Source of the DNA: Hippophae tibetana
Taxonomy: Eukaryota; Streptophyta; Magnoliopsida; Rosales; Elaeagnaceae
DNA: 64,000 nt
Direction of reading: 5' to 3'
Assembly (NCBI GenBank): GCA_037013495.1
Contig: CM072805.1
Location: 23,876,669-23,940,668, forward strand
Shown: positions 22,601-34,680 of the stretch, in pieces
Layout: each line of letters opens with the position of its first letter
How positions within the stretch are numbered: the first letter of the stretch is position 1
The notes under the pieces: generated by a model
What the model saw: only the letters and a program-made list of their open reading frames with translations
Databases searched by the model: none
Told to the model about the DNA's origin: nothing
Translations under genes and position numbers: made by a program

Positions 22601-25600
22601 TGTGTTGATCACATGACATGTTTTGATGGGATTATTTTTGAAATACCACATAACCCATCTATTTCCCTCCAAAAAACTTCTACACTATTTTTACCCGTCA
22701 ATAAATTTGCTCTCATCTTCTCCAAAAATTGTCTCTCATCTCCTATGTCTGTTTTTGCTTATCTCTCGTTGTCCATCTCTCCATTTTCTTTTAACTTCAA
22801 AATATGATTCTTGAAAAAATGAACAAGAACATTAGGTGTTTTTTGTTTTTGTGAACAGGTTTAATTTCTGAAATTTGTTTTATTTTCTAAAAAAAATTAA
22901 AATGGGCTGCCGGTTTTTAGATAAATGAAAAGGTTTAACAGGAACCTTGAAAAGGTTTAGTTTTTGAAAGTTATTATTTTATGCAAATTTTGCAAGCTGG
23001 CATTTGAAAAAAAAAATCCATTTTGTAGAGAAAAAACATTGGAATGGGTTGCAAGTATTTCCAGTGGGTTGACCCTGCAGTTTCAAGAAGCAATTCAGAG
23101 GTTATAAGTGGATTACTGAATCGAATACATAAATTAGAAGAAAACAATCGCCTTTTGGAAGAAAATAATCGGCTTTGGAAAGAAAAAAATGATTGAAAAG
23201 AAATTTGTTAAATATGAACTGATTTCATGTATTATCTTCTATATTTACAAGAACTAGTGTGCTCTGAGTTTTTTTATATGAATTTTCTGATTTTCATTTG
23301 TTTATTATTACTTTATTCTTTTATTCAGTAAAAAAAAACTAGTTAATTATTTTATATTCCAAAAATGCCTTTACACATTTTAAAGCATAGAAATTTTGTG
23401 ATATTTTGTACTTGTATGGGACTTTAATTAAATTAGTATACCATATTTACTTGAGTAAATAATTCATGTACTAAAGTGAATCTTACGAAAAGTTACAATA
23501 CTCGTAAAGCTATTTTCCCTTTTTACTACTTAATCGAACTTTAAATTGATTTTAGTTAGTGTTCCAGTTTAATGATGCAAGAAATCATAAAAGTAATGCC
23601 GCAACACAAAACTGTCAAATGTACATATTTTATAAAATTTAAACAAAAGTCAGGCTTCAGGCTGGACTCATAATAGATATATTTGGCCCTGTGCTCAACT
23701 TTTAAATTATTTGTGTAGCCAAGTCGAACTTATTAGGGCCAATCGAGCTTCGAGCTCCACGTCATCAAGGCTTTGAGCGGCTAGGTTAAATTTACATACC
23801 TACATAAAAAGGAACTAGCCCTATGCATGACTATTGAACAAAAATGTGGGTAAGTTAAATATCCATTATTTTAAGAGGCAATAGGTTGTGATTTGGAGAC
23901 TTATCCACTACCTTTGCACGGGGCTAGATTATTAATTCGAGCTAGACTTGTACGGTTTATGGCTCTTTAGGGATTTATAGGACGCTATTTATGCATTTTG
24001 TGACTTAATGATGTTAGTTATACATGTGATCTTACAATGTGTTGGGAACCTAATTTAGAGCAAATTTCCATCTTCCTTATGTTCATACTATTAAATTGTT
24101 ATTGATCTTAGAGTAATGTATATAGTTTGTATGATATGCTAGGTTGAAACCACAACGTATTGAATTTAAATTTTGAATGTATTAAGTACGAGTTCTAGAT
24201 ATTGTAAGACATGTTAATGTACTATTCTTTGTTTACAGTAGATTGGTTTCAAGCACAAAAATAGACTGCTGAAATGTAGACAGATTTCAATCCTGTATCA
24301 AGACTTCCCTAATATACGTTAGGGGCAGAAACTGACAAACAAGACAATCGGGTTGGGTATTTGAACTTCCCAACCTTTCCTCTTTGGCAAGGAGATCAAT
24401 CTTTAACGATCCGAACAAGAAGAGATCCTTGGACACAAGAAGGATGGTATAATGATTTGGAAAACTTTACCACCAGTTTATACATGTTTTAAACTTTACC
24501 ACCAGGATGGTATAATGATTTGGAAAACTTTATCACCGGTTTATACATGTTTGAAACTTTACGCAAGCAATGCTTACATAACCAGTAAAATTTTCCTTTG
24601 TCAACTAAGAAAAAGAGTGTCCCTGAACTCACCTACAATGGCTTAGTTCTTCTCCAACCGTCAGAATTTCATTTTACTATCACGACTTTAATTTATCAGC
24701 TCAAGAAGGATGGTATAATGATTTGGATAACTTTACCACCAGTTTATACATGTTTGAAAGTTTAAGCAAGCAATGCTTCCATAACAAGTAAAAATTTCTT
24801 TGTCAGGTAAGAAAACTAAGAAAAAGAGTGTCCCTGAACTCTCCTACAATGGCTTAGTTCTTCTCCAACCATCAGAAGTTCATTTTAATAACAGGACTTT
24901 AATTTATCAGCTCAAGGGCTAGAATACATGTTCGAAGCTGGGATCCTCAAAGATAAGAAAGATCGTAATACACTTCCATGCAAGGGCCAGAATATTTCAT
25001 GCTAGGATCCCCAATGGTCATAACATAAAATATATGCAAGCATATCTCTAGCAGATACATACACAATAGGAAACACATATGGAACTCCAGAATGCATAAA
25101 GAAAGCAATGCATAATTATTAGAATTTGACTAATCAAGAAAGTTACCTGCATCAGGAACATATGCAACTGAGGATGAGAGTTTGGATTCACTGTGACTTC
25201 AAAAAGTGGAATAAATATATTGTCTAAAATATTCTGGAAAGAGGTGACAGTTCCCATTTTCTTATAGATATTGTATAGCCGTGGTAACTGCATTTCCAAA
25301 TTAATATGTAAAAGCGTAAGTAGCAAACATATAAAAGCATAAAACTAAAATAAAAATAATATTTTTTAAGGAAAACTCATGCTTAAGCCTACCCCATATC
25401 CCTGAAGAAAAAGTCTTCTGCACATCAATGTAGCAGGAAGAGGGAGGTCAAATTGCTTATAAATAACTACCTACCTAGTGGGCTCCCAGGACAATGATAT
25501 TCAACATTATAGGCATTTATCTAATATAAAAATGGCACAATGACTAAATAACTATAAGTGCAGGACAGTGAACCAATCACTATGTCATTAGTCCAAAAAA

Positions 25601-28600
25601 TAAAAGGCAGAGCATACAGTACCTGAATCAACCATACAGCATTCTCACTATAAAGTGCATTGTTGACAAACCAACTGGCTAATTGATCCCATTCACTTTG
25701 TTTTCTTCCATAGACAGATATTCTGTACTCTGCCATCTGAGAAAGTGAGAGACATGGATAATGACTAAACAATGCTTATTTGTTTATATATTTATTCAAT
25801 TATTGATAAGTTACTGAATGATGATATGCCTGCAATTATGCAGAAGAATTTTTAAAAGCTCAACATAAACAGGCATTATGGCTTAGCAAAATTAAAGGAA
25901 CTATGAAGTAAGCTGAAATACTTCCTACTGCATTTTATCTATTAGATAGAAACAACGTCGACAAATATAGCATATGTTGAAATGAAAGGGAAAAAATAGG
26001 ATCTACATGGGACAGGAAGGGTGGAGAGATCCTCCATAGCAGGCTCTGGATTTTCACAATTCGAATAAATAAAATAACAAGCATTAATATTAAACAAACC
26101 TGGTACTTGCTGGTTTCAAGATCTGATAAGACTTGCTTTGTCACTTCTGCCAAAAACCGTCCTGCATTATTCAAGTGAATAAGCAAACCTCAAAAGTATA
26201 CTACATATGTTCTGACTTTAACACTTCTTAATCAGTGCACTTACTGTGTCAAAATTAGTAAACATGATATAAGAAATTGTGCAGCCAATTAACAAATATA
26301 AAGTGCATTTCACCACCCCTACCGTACAAAGCTGTGATTGTAAAAAGCTGCTAAATATGAAGTGCCCCTGAACATGGGACCTTCTGACTTCTATGCAGCT
26401 ACCTTTTTCCAATCTTCTTCTAATATCATGTGTATTATTGGTTTCTTTTAGGGAATTTTGCTTGCATGTTAATTTATAACCCTATTATTCAAAGTAAAGG
26501 AGGAAAAAAAATTCTCCTCTTAATTCAGTTTATTAATGCATGAATTCAAAAGTAGATAGTACCCAAATATGAATTTATTACAATGATATAAGAAGATGAC
26601 AGACAATGAAGAATTCTGTCAGTGAAACGAGTAAAAACATCTTTGTCAGAATCATAAAAGTACTTAAAAAATTTGATTCATTTCTTCTCAAGTTTGCATA
26701 TACTTATGCTCCCCCATTAGTAAATTTTGCCTCCTACTTTCACAATCGGACCATTTCCATAGTGGTCCATTCACAGTTTTCGATCATGTTTCCAGAGTAA
26801 GTAATGTTCTTACATAGCATAGCACAACCCAAAAATTACAAATAAAATTTACACGAGGTCTCACAAAAACACACACCCAAATGAAATTCCTACTTAAATT
26901 CACAGAAAATAAACATGAAAACAATATAAACTGGAATGAGAAACACAAGAAGCTCTCCAATCTCTTGCTTTCACACACACAATGTATGACTAATCCTCTA
27001 TCAATTTGTGGTCTGCCAAGAGATTGGAAGATTAATCTTATTAAATTAAAAAAAAAAAGCAGCAACTTGTGCAAAAAGATAACTCCAATATGAACTGAAA
27101 AATTCTCAGGAATGGATATAACAATAAAGATAGTTTCCATGCTTTTCATTTAGCAGGGATTAGAATAACCGAATTAGCAATCTTCACTCGTACCAAACCT
27201 TGGATAAGATTTTCCTGCTTTAAGAATATCTCTCTGAGTCTACTCTGCCCACATGGATTATACTTCAGATTGAATTTATCAAATCGATGAAAGGTGGTCT
27301 TATCAGCATGAACATCCAACAAATCTACATTCAGATCATACCTGAAATACATGCATAGTCAATTTCTTTCAGAGTGACACACACACACACACACAAAGAG
27401 CTTCTATTTGGAAATATCAATTGAGAGGACAGTATCAATGCATACCCAGTTAAGTCCAGACTCTCAAAAACTTCCTTAAGGGTAAGATACTTCCCATCTC
27501 TGAATATAACAACCTGAGAAATGTATGCACTAAATTTAGAGGCATCAACAAATTATTTTGGCTTATTTAACAGCTGGTGGAAAATGAAATGGCAAAAGAA
27601 AAGGAAAAAAAAAGACACAACAAAGCACTTCAATGTAGACCATCAAAAGTAGAATATGAAAAACAGAGTCCCTACCTCATCAGGTTCTTTTCTAAGCTTC
27701 GACTTGATAAAACGCAAAAGATGTTTCTGATTCATGCAAGCAGAATGATGCACGTGTGTATCAACTTTTCTAACATTATAAAAGTCACGGTGTGGTGCAC
27801 TCTTCTGATCCAGAAACTCTTTATCAGCATTCACTAACAAATGAAGGCGGAATTTCTGTGTACATTTAAAATAAGTCATAATCATGAACCAAAATGGATC
27901 ACACAGGAAATCTAATTTGAGGACAAAGATAAAGAAAAATACCTCTTCAAGAAATCTTAGCCTATGATAGCAAGCAGTGCGAACATTACCAATGGACATA
28001 ACTTTTAAAATATGATGCATATCCGTGAAAAATTGTGTTGAACTAGCAACAGGGAAAAGCTCTTCTGTGTCTGCCAAAATAAGTAAATTCAGTAGAACTT
28101 ATCAGGTTAAAATGACTAAAATTCAACAAACAAAAAACAGTAATCACAGGTAGAAAATTCATATTTGTATCAATTTCTATCACTCTTATAGTATTGTAAA
28201 TTAAATTTCAGTTCTTACAGTTTTCGTCTGCATAAACATGAACCACTCCATCTTCCATCCTAAAGAAGTGCTGTATAGAAGATATAAAGTACCGCATCAG
28301 ACAATCCTCACATATACATCTCATGCTACAAAGAAGACAAAACAGGGTAACAGTTTAATGTGTGAATAAGGTTCAACTCACAGCTGAAGCTTCAACAGGT
28401 TCAAAATGATATGGATCCCTCTTAGGCTCTGGCCCACTAGAGTCTGCCAGAGTTTCCTTCTTCCATGGATAAACCTTTTCCCTGTAGACATATTTTTCAC
28501 GCAAACCCAAACATTCTCGAACCATTTTCCATACTTCTTCTTCTTCTTTGCATGTTGACTCTGAACCCAAATGTTTTACAAAGATAACAGAAATGGGAAT

Positions 28601-30999
28601 TAATCAGACACCAGCACAAATTATCTGAATTTTTCCTTCTCTTTTTTAGAGCTACATGTATAATCCAAGAGATGATGTGGGAGTTGAAAATACCATGAGA
28701 TGATGTGGGAGTTGAAAATACCATGAGATGATGTGTACAAAGGCAAAAACATGTTGGTAGAACTGGAGTCCTTTCCCAAGTCAGCTGTTGCCGAATCTAC
28801 CTTTCTCTGAATTTGCATATTTACACCAGATTTTGTTTCACTCACAGTCACTTTGGATAGTTGTTCCTCCATGAAGTTTGCATCAGTAGTTCTGAGTAGA
28901 GCTGCAGAAGAATTTTGAAGATTTGAATTTATCTCCTGCAAATTCATCAATCAGTAAAATCAATTGATCCTAGATGCCTTTTCTTCAAGAATTTAAGTGA
29001 CGTTTGGTTCACAGAATGGAATCGGAATGGGAATAGAATGAAAAGGAAACAATGTTGTTTGGTTTGACCACTGAAATCAAAGAAGAAACAATATTACAAT
29101 GTTTTGTTTGCCACTTGAATGGAATGGAAAAAACTCTAAATTATCTTAATACCCCTCTATTCAATAAAGTTTAAATAATATCATTTAATTATTATTTTTT
29201 CGTCAAACAAAATACATTATTGAAATCATTATTTTTCTAAATAATTATTACTTTAAAAGAAAATATATTATTAAAATTTTATTTTTTTAAATAGGGTTTG
29301 GGATTTTGAGGTTTGGGATTTTGAGGTTTGAGATTTAGGGATTTGAGATTTGGGATTTAGAGTTATATTTGTGGATTAAGATTTAGGGTTAAAATTATTA
29401 TTTTTCTAAATAGGGTTTAGGGTCTTAGGGTTTAGGTTTAAGGGTTATATTTATGGGTTAAGGTTTATAATTAAAATTATTATTTTTCTAAATATGGTTT
29501 AGGGTTTTGGGATTTAGAGTTTTATGTTATATTTGTGGGTTAAGTTAGGGTTAAAATTATTATTTTTCTAAATAAGGTTTTGGGTTTTGGGTTTTAGGGG
29601 GTTTTGGGGTTTGGGGTTTGAGTTTAGGGTTTAATTTAGAGTTGGGGTAAAATTGGAAAAAAAAATTGAGATAGGAATAGAATCATGATTCCAAAAGAGG
29701 GAGAAGGAATTGTTGAATCAATTCCATTCCGGACTCATTTTTCAGTCAAACCAAACACGCAAATGAAAAGAATCAATTCTAATTCTTTTTCATTCCCTCC
29801 AACAAAACACAGCATTAGTAGTAAAAAACTGATATTACAACATTCTATTATGAATCTGTGAATATATTGCAACGACAGCTAGATTTTTCTTCATAAAAAA
29901 AATCTATGCTATCAACTAATTTATATCATGCAGAAAGAAGGGGGCAATAAAACATGGTTCCAAATTATTTCTTTGCGCATCTGTTCCTCTTTCAAAATCA
30001 TTGATTTTGAAATTTAACAGCAGCATCCACGTTAGTATCCTATTTATGCTAAATTGATTGATAACGTGTAAAAATATCTCAACAGCATCACAAGCACAAA
30101 TAAGAAAATATAATAAACATACATGTACGCATGTTGTATTCACTAAAGAATCACCGTTGACATAGTTTGCAAGTTCATCATCTCCATTTGCGTTCTCGAG
30201 CCCTTCATCATCAGAATCTCCTGCATCTTCAAAAGTACTACGAGCTGGTGATCTGGAGCCTAACCTACCAATAGATCCCACCCTCGTCATTGTACTAGAG
30301 CGGGTAACAGACTGTTTTTTACCTGCCGAAAAATAAAATAAATTACGATATAATAGAAAGAAAAAAAATTGAATATCGTACATGTATTTGGGAGCATAGT
30401 GTGTAAAGTGGGCATCTATTTACTTATCATAACTCGATTCAAAAAAGATATGAACTAAAATAAGAACAGAAATCATTAAAACTGAAGCATAAAATAGTAT
30501 ACACACCATGTGTTTGATCAGTTGGACGAGGCGGAAGTCCTGAAGAAATGTAATTGATGTTATCCAGTGAAGAGGAGAATCCTTGAGCTCTAACATTGAA
30601 GCGGTGATCAAACTTAGAATCCTCATCAAACCAACGGCTGTTCTCCAAAGCCACATTAGGCAACGACGAGGATGCTCTAAAAGAACGAAGGGATTTCTCA
30701 TCGAAAAACCTAGAAAGCATTTTAGGAGCAGTGGGCAACTCACCATTGGAATCATAATCACCGTCGTCATCTCTCTCAATGAAATAATCAGTTGGTTCTT
30801 CTTCTCCATCTTCATTCTCCTCGTCTTGCTTTCGCTTGTTGACGGAGACGTCGTGGCGGAGCTCAATGATGCGTTGAAGAACTTGATCGACACTTCGTTT
30901 GTGGATGAAGAAGGCAGAAATAGCCATTAGAGAGGCTCCGAAGAGAGCCGCCATGGCTAGCTGTAGAGCCGAGGAAGAAGAAGATGAAGGCGGTTCCAT
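19642..30999 (-). CDS. FAC1: AMP deaminase (EMBRYONIC FACTOR1-like), 19 exons
   Basis: Hydrolyses AMP to IMP and ammonia in purine turnover. Exons: 30999-30507, 30322-30123, 28935-28722, 28560-28382, 28270-28219, 28070-27943, 27855-27676, 27513-27446, 27341-27199, 26161-26100, 25736-25623, 25287-25147, 21887-21735, 21559-21506, 21424-21314, 21135-20962, 20884-20804, 19885-19787, 19710-19642. All junctions are GT..AG and phases match, giving about 904 aa. The N-terminus (MEPP) has a membrane-anchor helix (residues about 12-32) followed by an acidic linker, as in plant FAC1. The catalytic core is intact: metal-binding HVHHSACMN (about 456-464), RPHCGEAGD, and SSDDP (about 799-803). In Arabidopsis loss of this gene is embryo-lethal. 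ATG 30999 was preferred over 31023 because FAC1 proteins start MEP. Exon 2 could instead end at 30129, two codons shorter. Confidence 0.95.
19900..20800. repeat. Intron 17 of AMP deaminase with repeat-like segment
   Basis: The intron between 20884-20804 and 19885-19787 contains a segment at about 20100-20440 bounded by 'gagttatctatcccatcac' and 'ggacattccatcccaatttacacctc', with an AT-rich middle, resembling a small MITE. No clear terminal repeat or duplication can be drawn by eye. Confidence 0.3.
22490..23515. mobile_element. TIR element in intron 12 of AMP deaminase
   Basis: A diverged inverted repeat of about 90 bp flanks this segment. The left arm (22504-22590) contains GTACACAAACTTTTGAC and AAGTACAAAATATCATAAAA; the reverse complement of the right arm (about 23385-23480) contains GTACATGAATTATTTACTC and AAGTACAAAATATCACAAAA. 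Between them lies a fragment of a zinc-finger GRF-type gene. Mutator-like non-autonomous elements often carry host fragments like this; the family assignment is inferred. The element helps make intron 12 3.3 kb long. Confidence 0.5.
23044..23196 (+). pseudogene. zf-GRF protein fragment captured in a transposon
   Basis: An open frame of 50 codons reads [20 protein letters not shown], then a Leu/Glu/Asn-rich coiled coil with two LEENNRL repeats. This matches the end of the plant GRF zinc finger (pattern GC.YF.W.DP...RS) followed by its usual coiled coil. The first half of the finger (the Cys and CG residues) is missing. It lies antisense to AMP deaminase inside its intron and inside the TIR element, so it is probably a transduplicated fragment rather than a working gene. 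Confidence 0.5.
24436..24920. repeat. Tandem duplication in intron 12 of AMP deaminase
   Basis: 'ggatggtataatgatttgga' occurs at about 24443, 24505 and 24707. The last two head near-identical units of about 202 bp that include 'aaaaagagtgtccctgaact' and 'caatggcttagttcttctcc'. The first is a short 62-bp partial unit. No coding potential is evident. Confidence 0.8.
28669..28735. repeat. 28-bp tandem repeat spanning an AMP deaminase splice donor
   Basis: Two full copies (28669-28696, 28697-28724) and a partial third (28725-28735) of a 28-bp unit. Each full copy contains, on the minus strand, CATG|GTATTTTC. The copy at 28722|28721 is the donor that keeps exon 3 in phase with exon 4; the other, 28 bp downstream, would shift the frame. 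Confidence 0.9.
28995..29818. mobile_element. MITE-like element with TTTAGGG-like interior in intron 2 of AMP deaminase
   Basis: The ends are imperfect inverted copies: the left reads TTTGGTTCACAGAATGGAATC then GTTTGGTTTGACC, and the right arm in reverse complement reads GTTTTGTTGGAGGGAATG then GTTTGGTTTGACTG. Such GGAATGGAAT/CCAAAC termini are common in hAT-like plant MITEs. The middle (29290-29640) is a degenerate array of GGGTTTAGGG, GGGATTTAG and 'ggttaaaattattatttttctaaata' units. Confidence 0.55.
29290..29640 (+). repeat. Degenerate TTTAGGG-like array
   Basis: Repeated GGGTTTAGGG, TTTGGGATTT and GGTTTTGGG phrases, broken three times by a higher-order unit 'aaaattattatttttctaaata'. Resembles plant telomere repeat (TTTAGGG)n but is too degenerate to be a recent telomeric insertion. 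Confidence 0.6.
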
Positions 31000-31029
31000 T
31001 GGAGCTGAAACCAAGAGAGACACTTTTTA

Positions 31030-34000
31030 GTTGGTACTGAGGCTTTCAATATATTGTATTTTCGTTCTAAACCTATTGAACAACAATGGATATGATCATC
31101 TTATGATGGAGATGATTTTATTTGGCCCGATTTGTAGTCGATAGACCGAGGTTTTAGGTTTCTTATGATAAAGTTAACATGCCAATGCTTTGTGAAAGTG
31201 GAAAGCAAAATGAAATAGATATTTTATTTTAGAGTGCTTCTAAATTTGCCCACATTTTTTTAAGTAAACCCATCTTCTAAGTTTATCCACAATTTTATTC
31301 AATTAATTTAAATTTACTAAGTCAGCCCATATAATTCTCATCATACCCTTTTATTAATTCCATATTATTCATCCTCCTCCCTCCATCTAACTTCTTTCCA
31401 ATTATATTTTTAAGACTTCATGTATAACGTAGCTATCAATTTGAATCGATACATTCATTGAAATATTTATTGCATTCTTATAATTACTTTTTATTTATTT
31501 TCTTTATATTTGACCATCTTTAAAATCCAAAAATAATTTTATATTTCATCAACAGAACAAAGATTAATAAAAAAAGAAAATTTGCACTTTTTTTTCTTAG
31601 TTTATGTTATTAACTTTTTAAGTACATGGTTGGCAAGCAATTATAGGCTCAAAATTTATGCAAATTTTTAATAAATCAGATTTATAACAAAATAAAAATA
31701 GATAAATAATATATATAAATTTAATAACGAAATTCGATCAATTTTATTTATGTTTTCAAATCTATTATATATTTTTTATTAAAAGAAATAAATTATATAA
31801 AATATTTATAACATTCACAACTCATAACTGAATTATATTTAACAAAATTATTCTCAATTTTTTTTTACAAACTTAAATATTTATTAATAAAATATGTAAA
31901 AATCGGAGAAACAAAATATGAACTCAAAAGTAATAGATGCAAAGTTGATACACAAAAGTGGTAATAAATCATCGATGTCATCTCTCTTTTTCCAAACAAA
32001 ATTTGTTCAGAAGACAAACTTAGAAAGTGTTTCCCATAATGCAAGTTCATAAATTCATGACGGTTAAAATTATATGATTTGTTTGATTAACAATATCAAC
32101 AGTGTTACAACACTATTTGTATTCTTTGAGTTTGTAAGTGACATAAATAGATTTTTTTACTCATTTTTAAAACCAACCTATTGGGTGATGACAAAAAAAA
32201 ATATGGGTTTAAAAATTAGTATAAAAATTTTACTGATTTGAAAATTGGTTTAAAAAAATAAAAAAATTATTATTGGTTTGAAAATTGCTCCAAAATCTGC
32301 ACCAATTTTATGTATATATTTTGTTAATTGTGGATGGTTTTCAACTCTTTTCTTCACTTTCTCTTTCTATTTCTCGATATACTAAATTATCCACCTATAT
32401 TGCAATGAGTAAAACTAGGTGTTTGACTGTTTTCTGTTCATAAAAGGTAAAGATTATACACTTATATTTGATGAACAATTAGTAGATGAATAAAATACAA
32501 AATTAACAATTTATTCCCCTAAAATTTGTTTTAAAAACAAATTAAATGTATCTTTTTTAAAAAAATAGGGGAAAAATTCTCAGACAAACAATATGCAATC
32601 TTAAATAATATAAAAAAATCTATTAAAGAATGAAAATTAATAAATTCATGAACACATGAACCCTTTTTTCTTATAAAAAAATTTAAAGACCAAATTTAAT
32701 TATTTTTGAGTTTTGAAATTCTTTCTTCTCCCAAAGAGAGTATGGGCACTCTTTTAATTATTTTTACGTATGCCAGATATTGAATTTATTTTTATTTATT
32801 TAAATTCGTATATTTCATCTATTTTTTTTAACAAACTTTCTTATTTATTTAATGTTTCTCTAATTTAATTTTTCTCACTCTTTGCGGTGACAATAAATAT
32901 CTTTCTATAAACCCCGATGATACTAGAAATTATTTGTTCATAAAATAAAAAATATGATATTTTTATTAAAAACAAAAGTAATTAATATTATGATATAAAA
33001 AAATATTTCATATTTTTGTTTTGTTTATGGTGCTTTGGTGACTCTGGCACCGGCTGATGAGCAGCTGCTGCTTTTTTTATTTTTTTTATTTGATTGATTA
33101 GGCTTTAACTTTATTGATTTATTTATTTATTTTTCTTTTTAATAGAAAATATTTTTATAATTTAAATTATTATTATTATAATTATACTTTAATAATGAAT
33201 TTTATCTAACAATTAAAATAATAAAATAAATAATCTTTATATTTTGTTGCGATAATAACAAAAATAGTTGTTATATATAATTAGTTGTATAATTAATTTC
33301 AATATATATATCATAATATTTATTTAAAAAAATCAAATTGGATTCAAATCAAAACTTATTAAACAAGTTATTTCATTACTATTTAAATTATATTAGAAGA
33401 TGAATTTTAAGTTTAAAAAATATTTTTAAAAACAATTATAATACCATGATATTTTTTTAAGTTTTGAGTATAATTTTTAAAAACAATGGCCAAACAATTT
33501 AATATTTCTTAAAAAATTTAAAAATATATTATTTAATTATGATTTAAAAATAATTTTTTAGAATTATTTTCAATTAAGTTAAACAGTTAAACAAGTCCTA
33601 AGAACCTTTTGAACTAATATTTTGTGCTAATTAAAAAATGAATATAGAAACATAAGAACTAAGATATGAAGGCAAAAGAAAAAAATGGATTAACACGAAG
33701 TAAAAGGAGTTTAAAAAAGTTTTTAAAAGTTAAATAAAATTGATAAAATATAAACAAAATGAAGAAGAGACAAAATTTTAAAAATTACCTATGTTTTGCT
33801 TCCCGATTGATATTTAAGTATTTGATTGGATGAGTACTCAATCATGACATTTATTTGCCAATTGCTATTATAATTTTTTATTTTAAGTTGTATTATTTTA
33901 TCGGATAATATTTACTTTGATTTAAATTAATAAATGGGATTTATTATCAAATGATTACATAAATTAAAACAAAAAAATTTTAAGCAAAAGAATGTTGAAC

Positions 34001-34050
34001 TGGGCAATGACAAAACAATACATCTTAAGCTGATTCTACTTACATTCATC
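31030..34050. other. AT-rich intergenic DNA upstream of AMP deaminase
   Basis: The first few hundred bases above 31000 should contain the AMP deaminase promoter; no clear TATA box is evident. The rest is A/T-rich with short open frames lacking motifs. A small GC-richer patch at 33040-33070 has no recognisable identity. Confidence 0.5.
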
Positions 34051-34092
34051 ATACTCTACTAAATATATATACATAATTATAAAAAAAAATTG

Positions 34093-34302
34093 TTAAATAA
34101 GATAAAGAAAAAAAATCCAACTCCATCCCATATCCTTCTCCACATGTTTTCCTCGCCCACAAAACTCCACGTCGGCATCGCCATCGCTGTTACTGTCGCT
34201 TGAAGTTGGTGTCCTTCCATTGCTCACATCCTGCGCTGTACAAGAAAGTTTGTTTCTAGCTTCCCCAGGAATCCAAAGCGATATGATGCAGTCTTTGTAC
34301 AT
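34093..34302 (-). pseudogene. Unidentified GC-richer open frame, possible exon fragment
   Basis: A 69-codon minus-strand frame with ordinary codon composition (GDADVEFCGRGKHVEKDMGW near the end) stands out from AT-rich surroundings. It has a Ser/Asp-rich middle (TSSDSNSDGDADVE). I do not recognise the family, and there is no clear start context or neighbour exon. It could be a relic exon or a repeat. Confidence 0.25.
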
Positions 34303-34680
34303 GTTCCAAATGATTTAGTAAAGTAAATGGTGATATGTTCATAAGAGGTCGATATTTTCTAAATAGCATGACACATTTTAGATTTTTTTTTAATAAGAAA
34401 AGCCATGATCATGTGGAATAGGTCATACATCATTGTAAACAGACTAATTAACCGTTTGTGTCATTGGTATCAAAATCATGACCCTTTTAGATCATATGGG
34501 TTTACATTCTTATGAGAACATAAGACTCTTTAAGTGACGTTGTATAATGCAATATGTTGTACATGTCTCACATTAATTAAAAAACTAAGTGGTGATGTGA
34601 TTATAAGGAATGAATATTTTCTATTGGACTTGATTTGTAACTTTCTACGTTTATTATTGTTACAAACAAGTGAGAAAAAT
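34300..34680. repeat. Repeat with duplicated GTGATATG-TATAAG phrase
   Basis: 'ggtgatatgttcataagaggtcgatattttct' (about 34329) recurs in altered form as 'ggtgatgtgattataaggaatgaatattttct' (about 34591), the second preceded by 'tgtctcacattaattaa'. This resembles dispersed plant repeats with TGTCCCACAT-type phrases, probably small LTR or TRIM remnants. No domain is visible. Confidence 0.35.

Noticed and set aside
26784..27149. 121-codon minus-strand frame between AMP deaminase exons 9 and 10
   Set aside because: Low-complexity Phe/Leu/Cys-rich translation of a T-rich intron with no homology to the enzyme, and the exons on either side splice in phase without it.
29290..29640. True telomere or chromosome-fusion site
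   Set aside because: Units are too degenerate and are mixed with a recurrent spacer inside MITE-like ends within an intron.
33035..33080. Possible C/D-box snoRNA (CTGATGAG with nearby CTGA-like text)
   Set aside because: No proper D box, no terminal stem and no guide region could be drawn; the motif is short enough to be chance.
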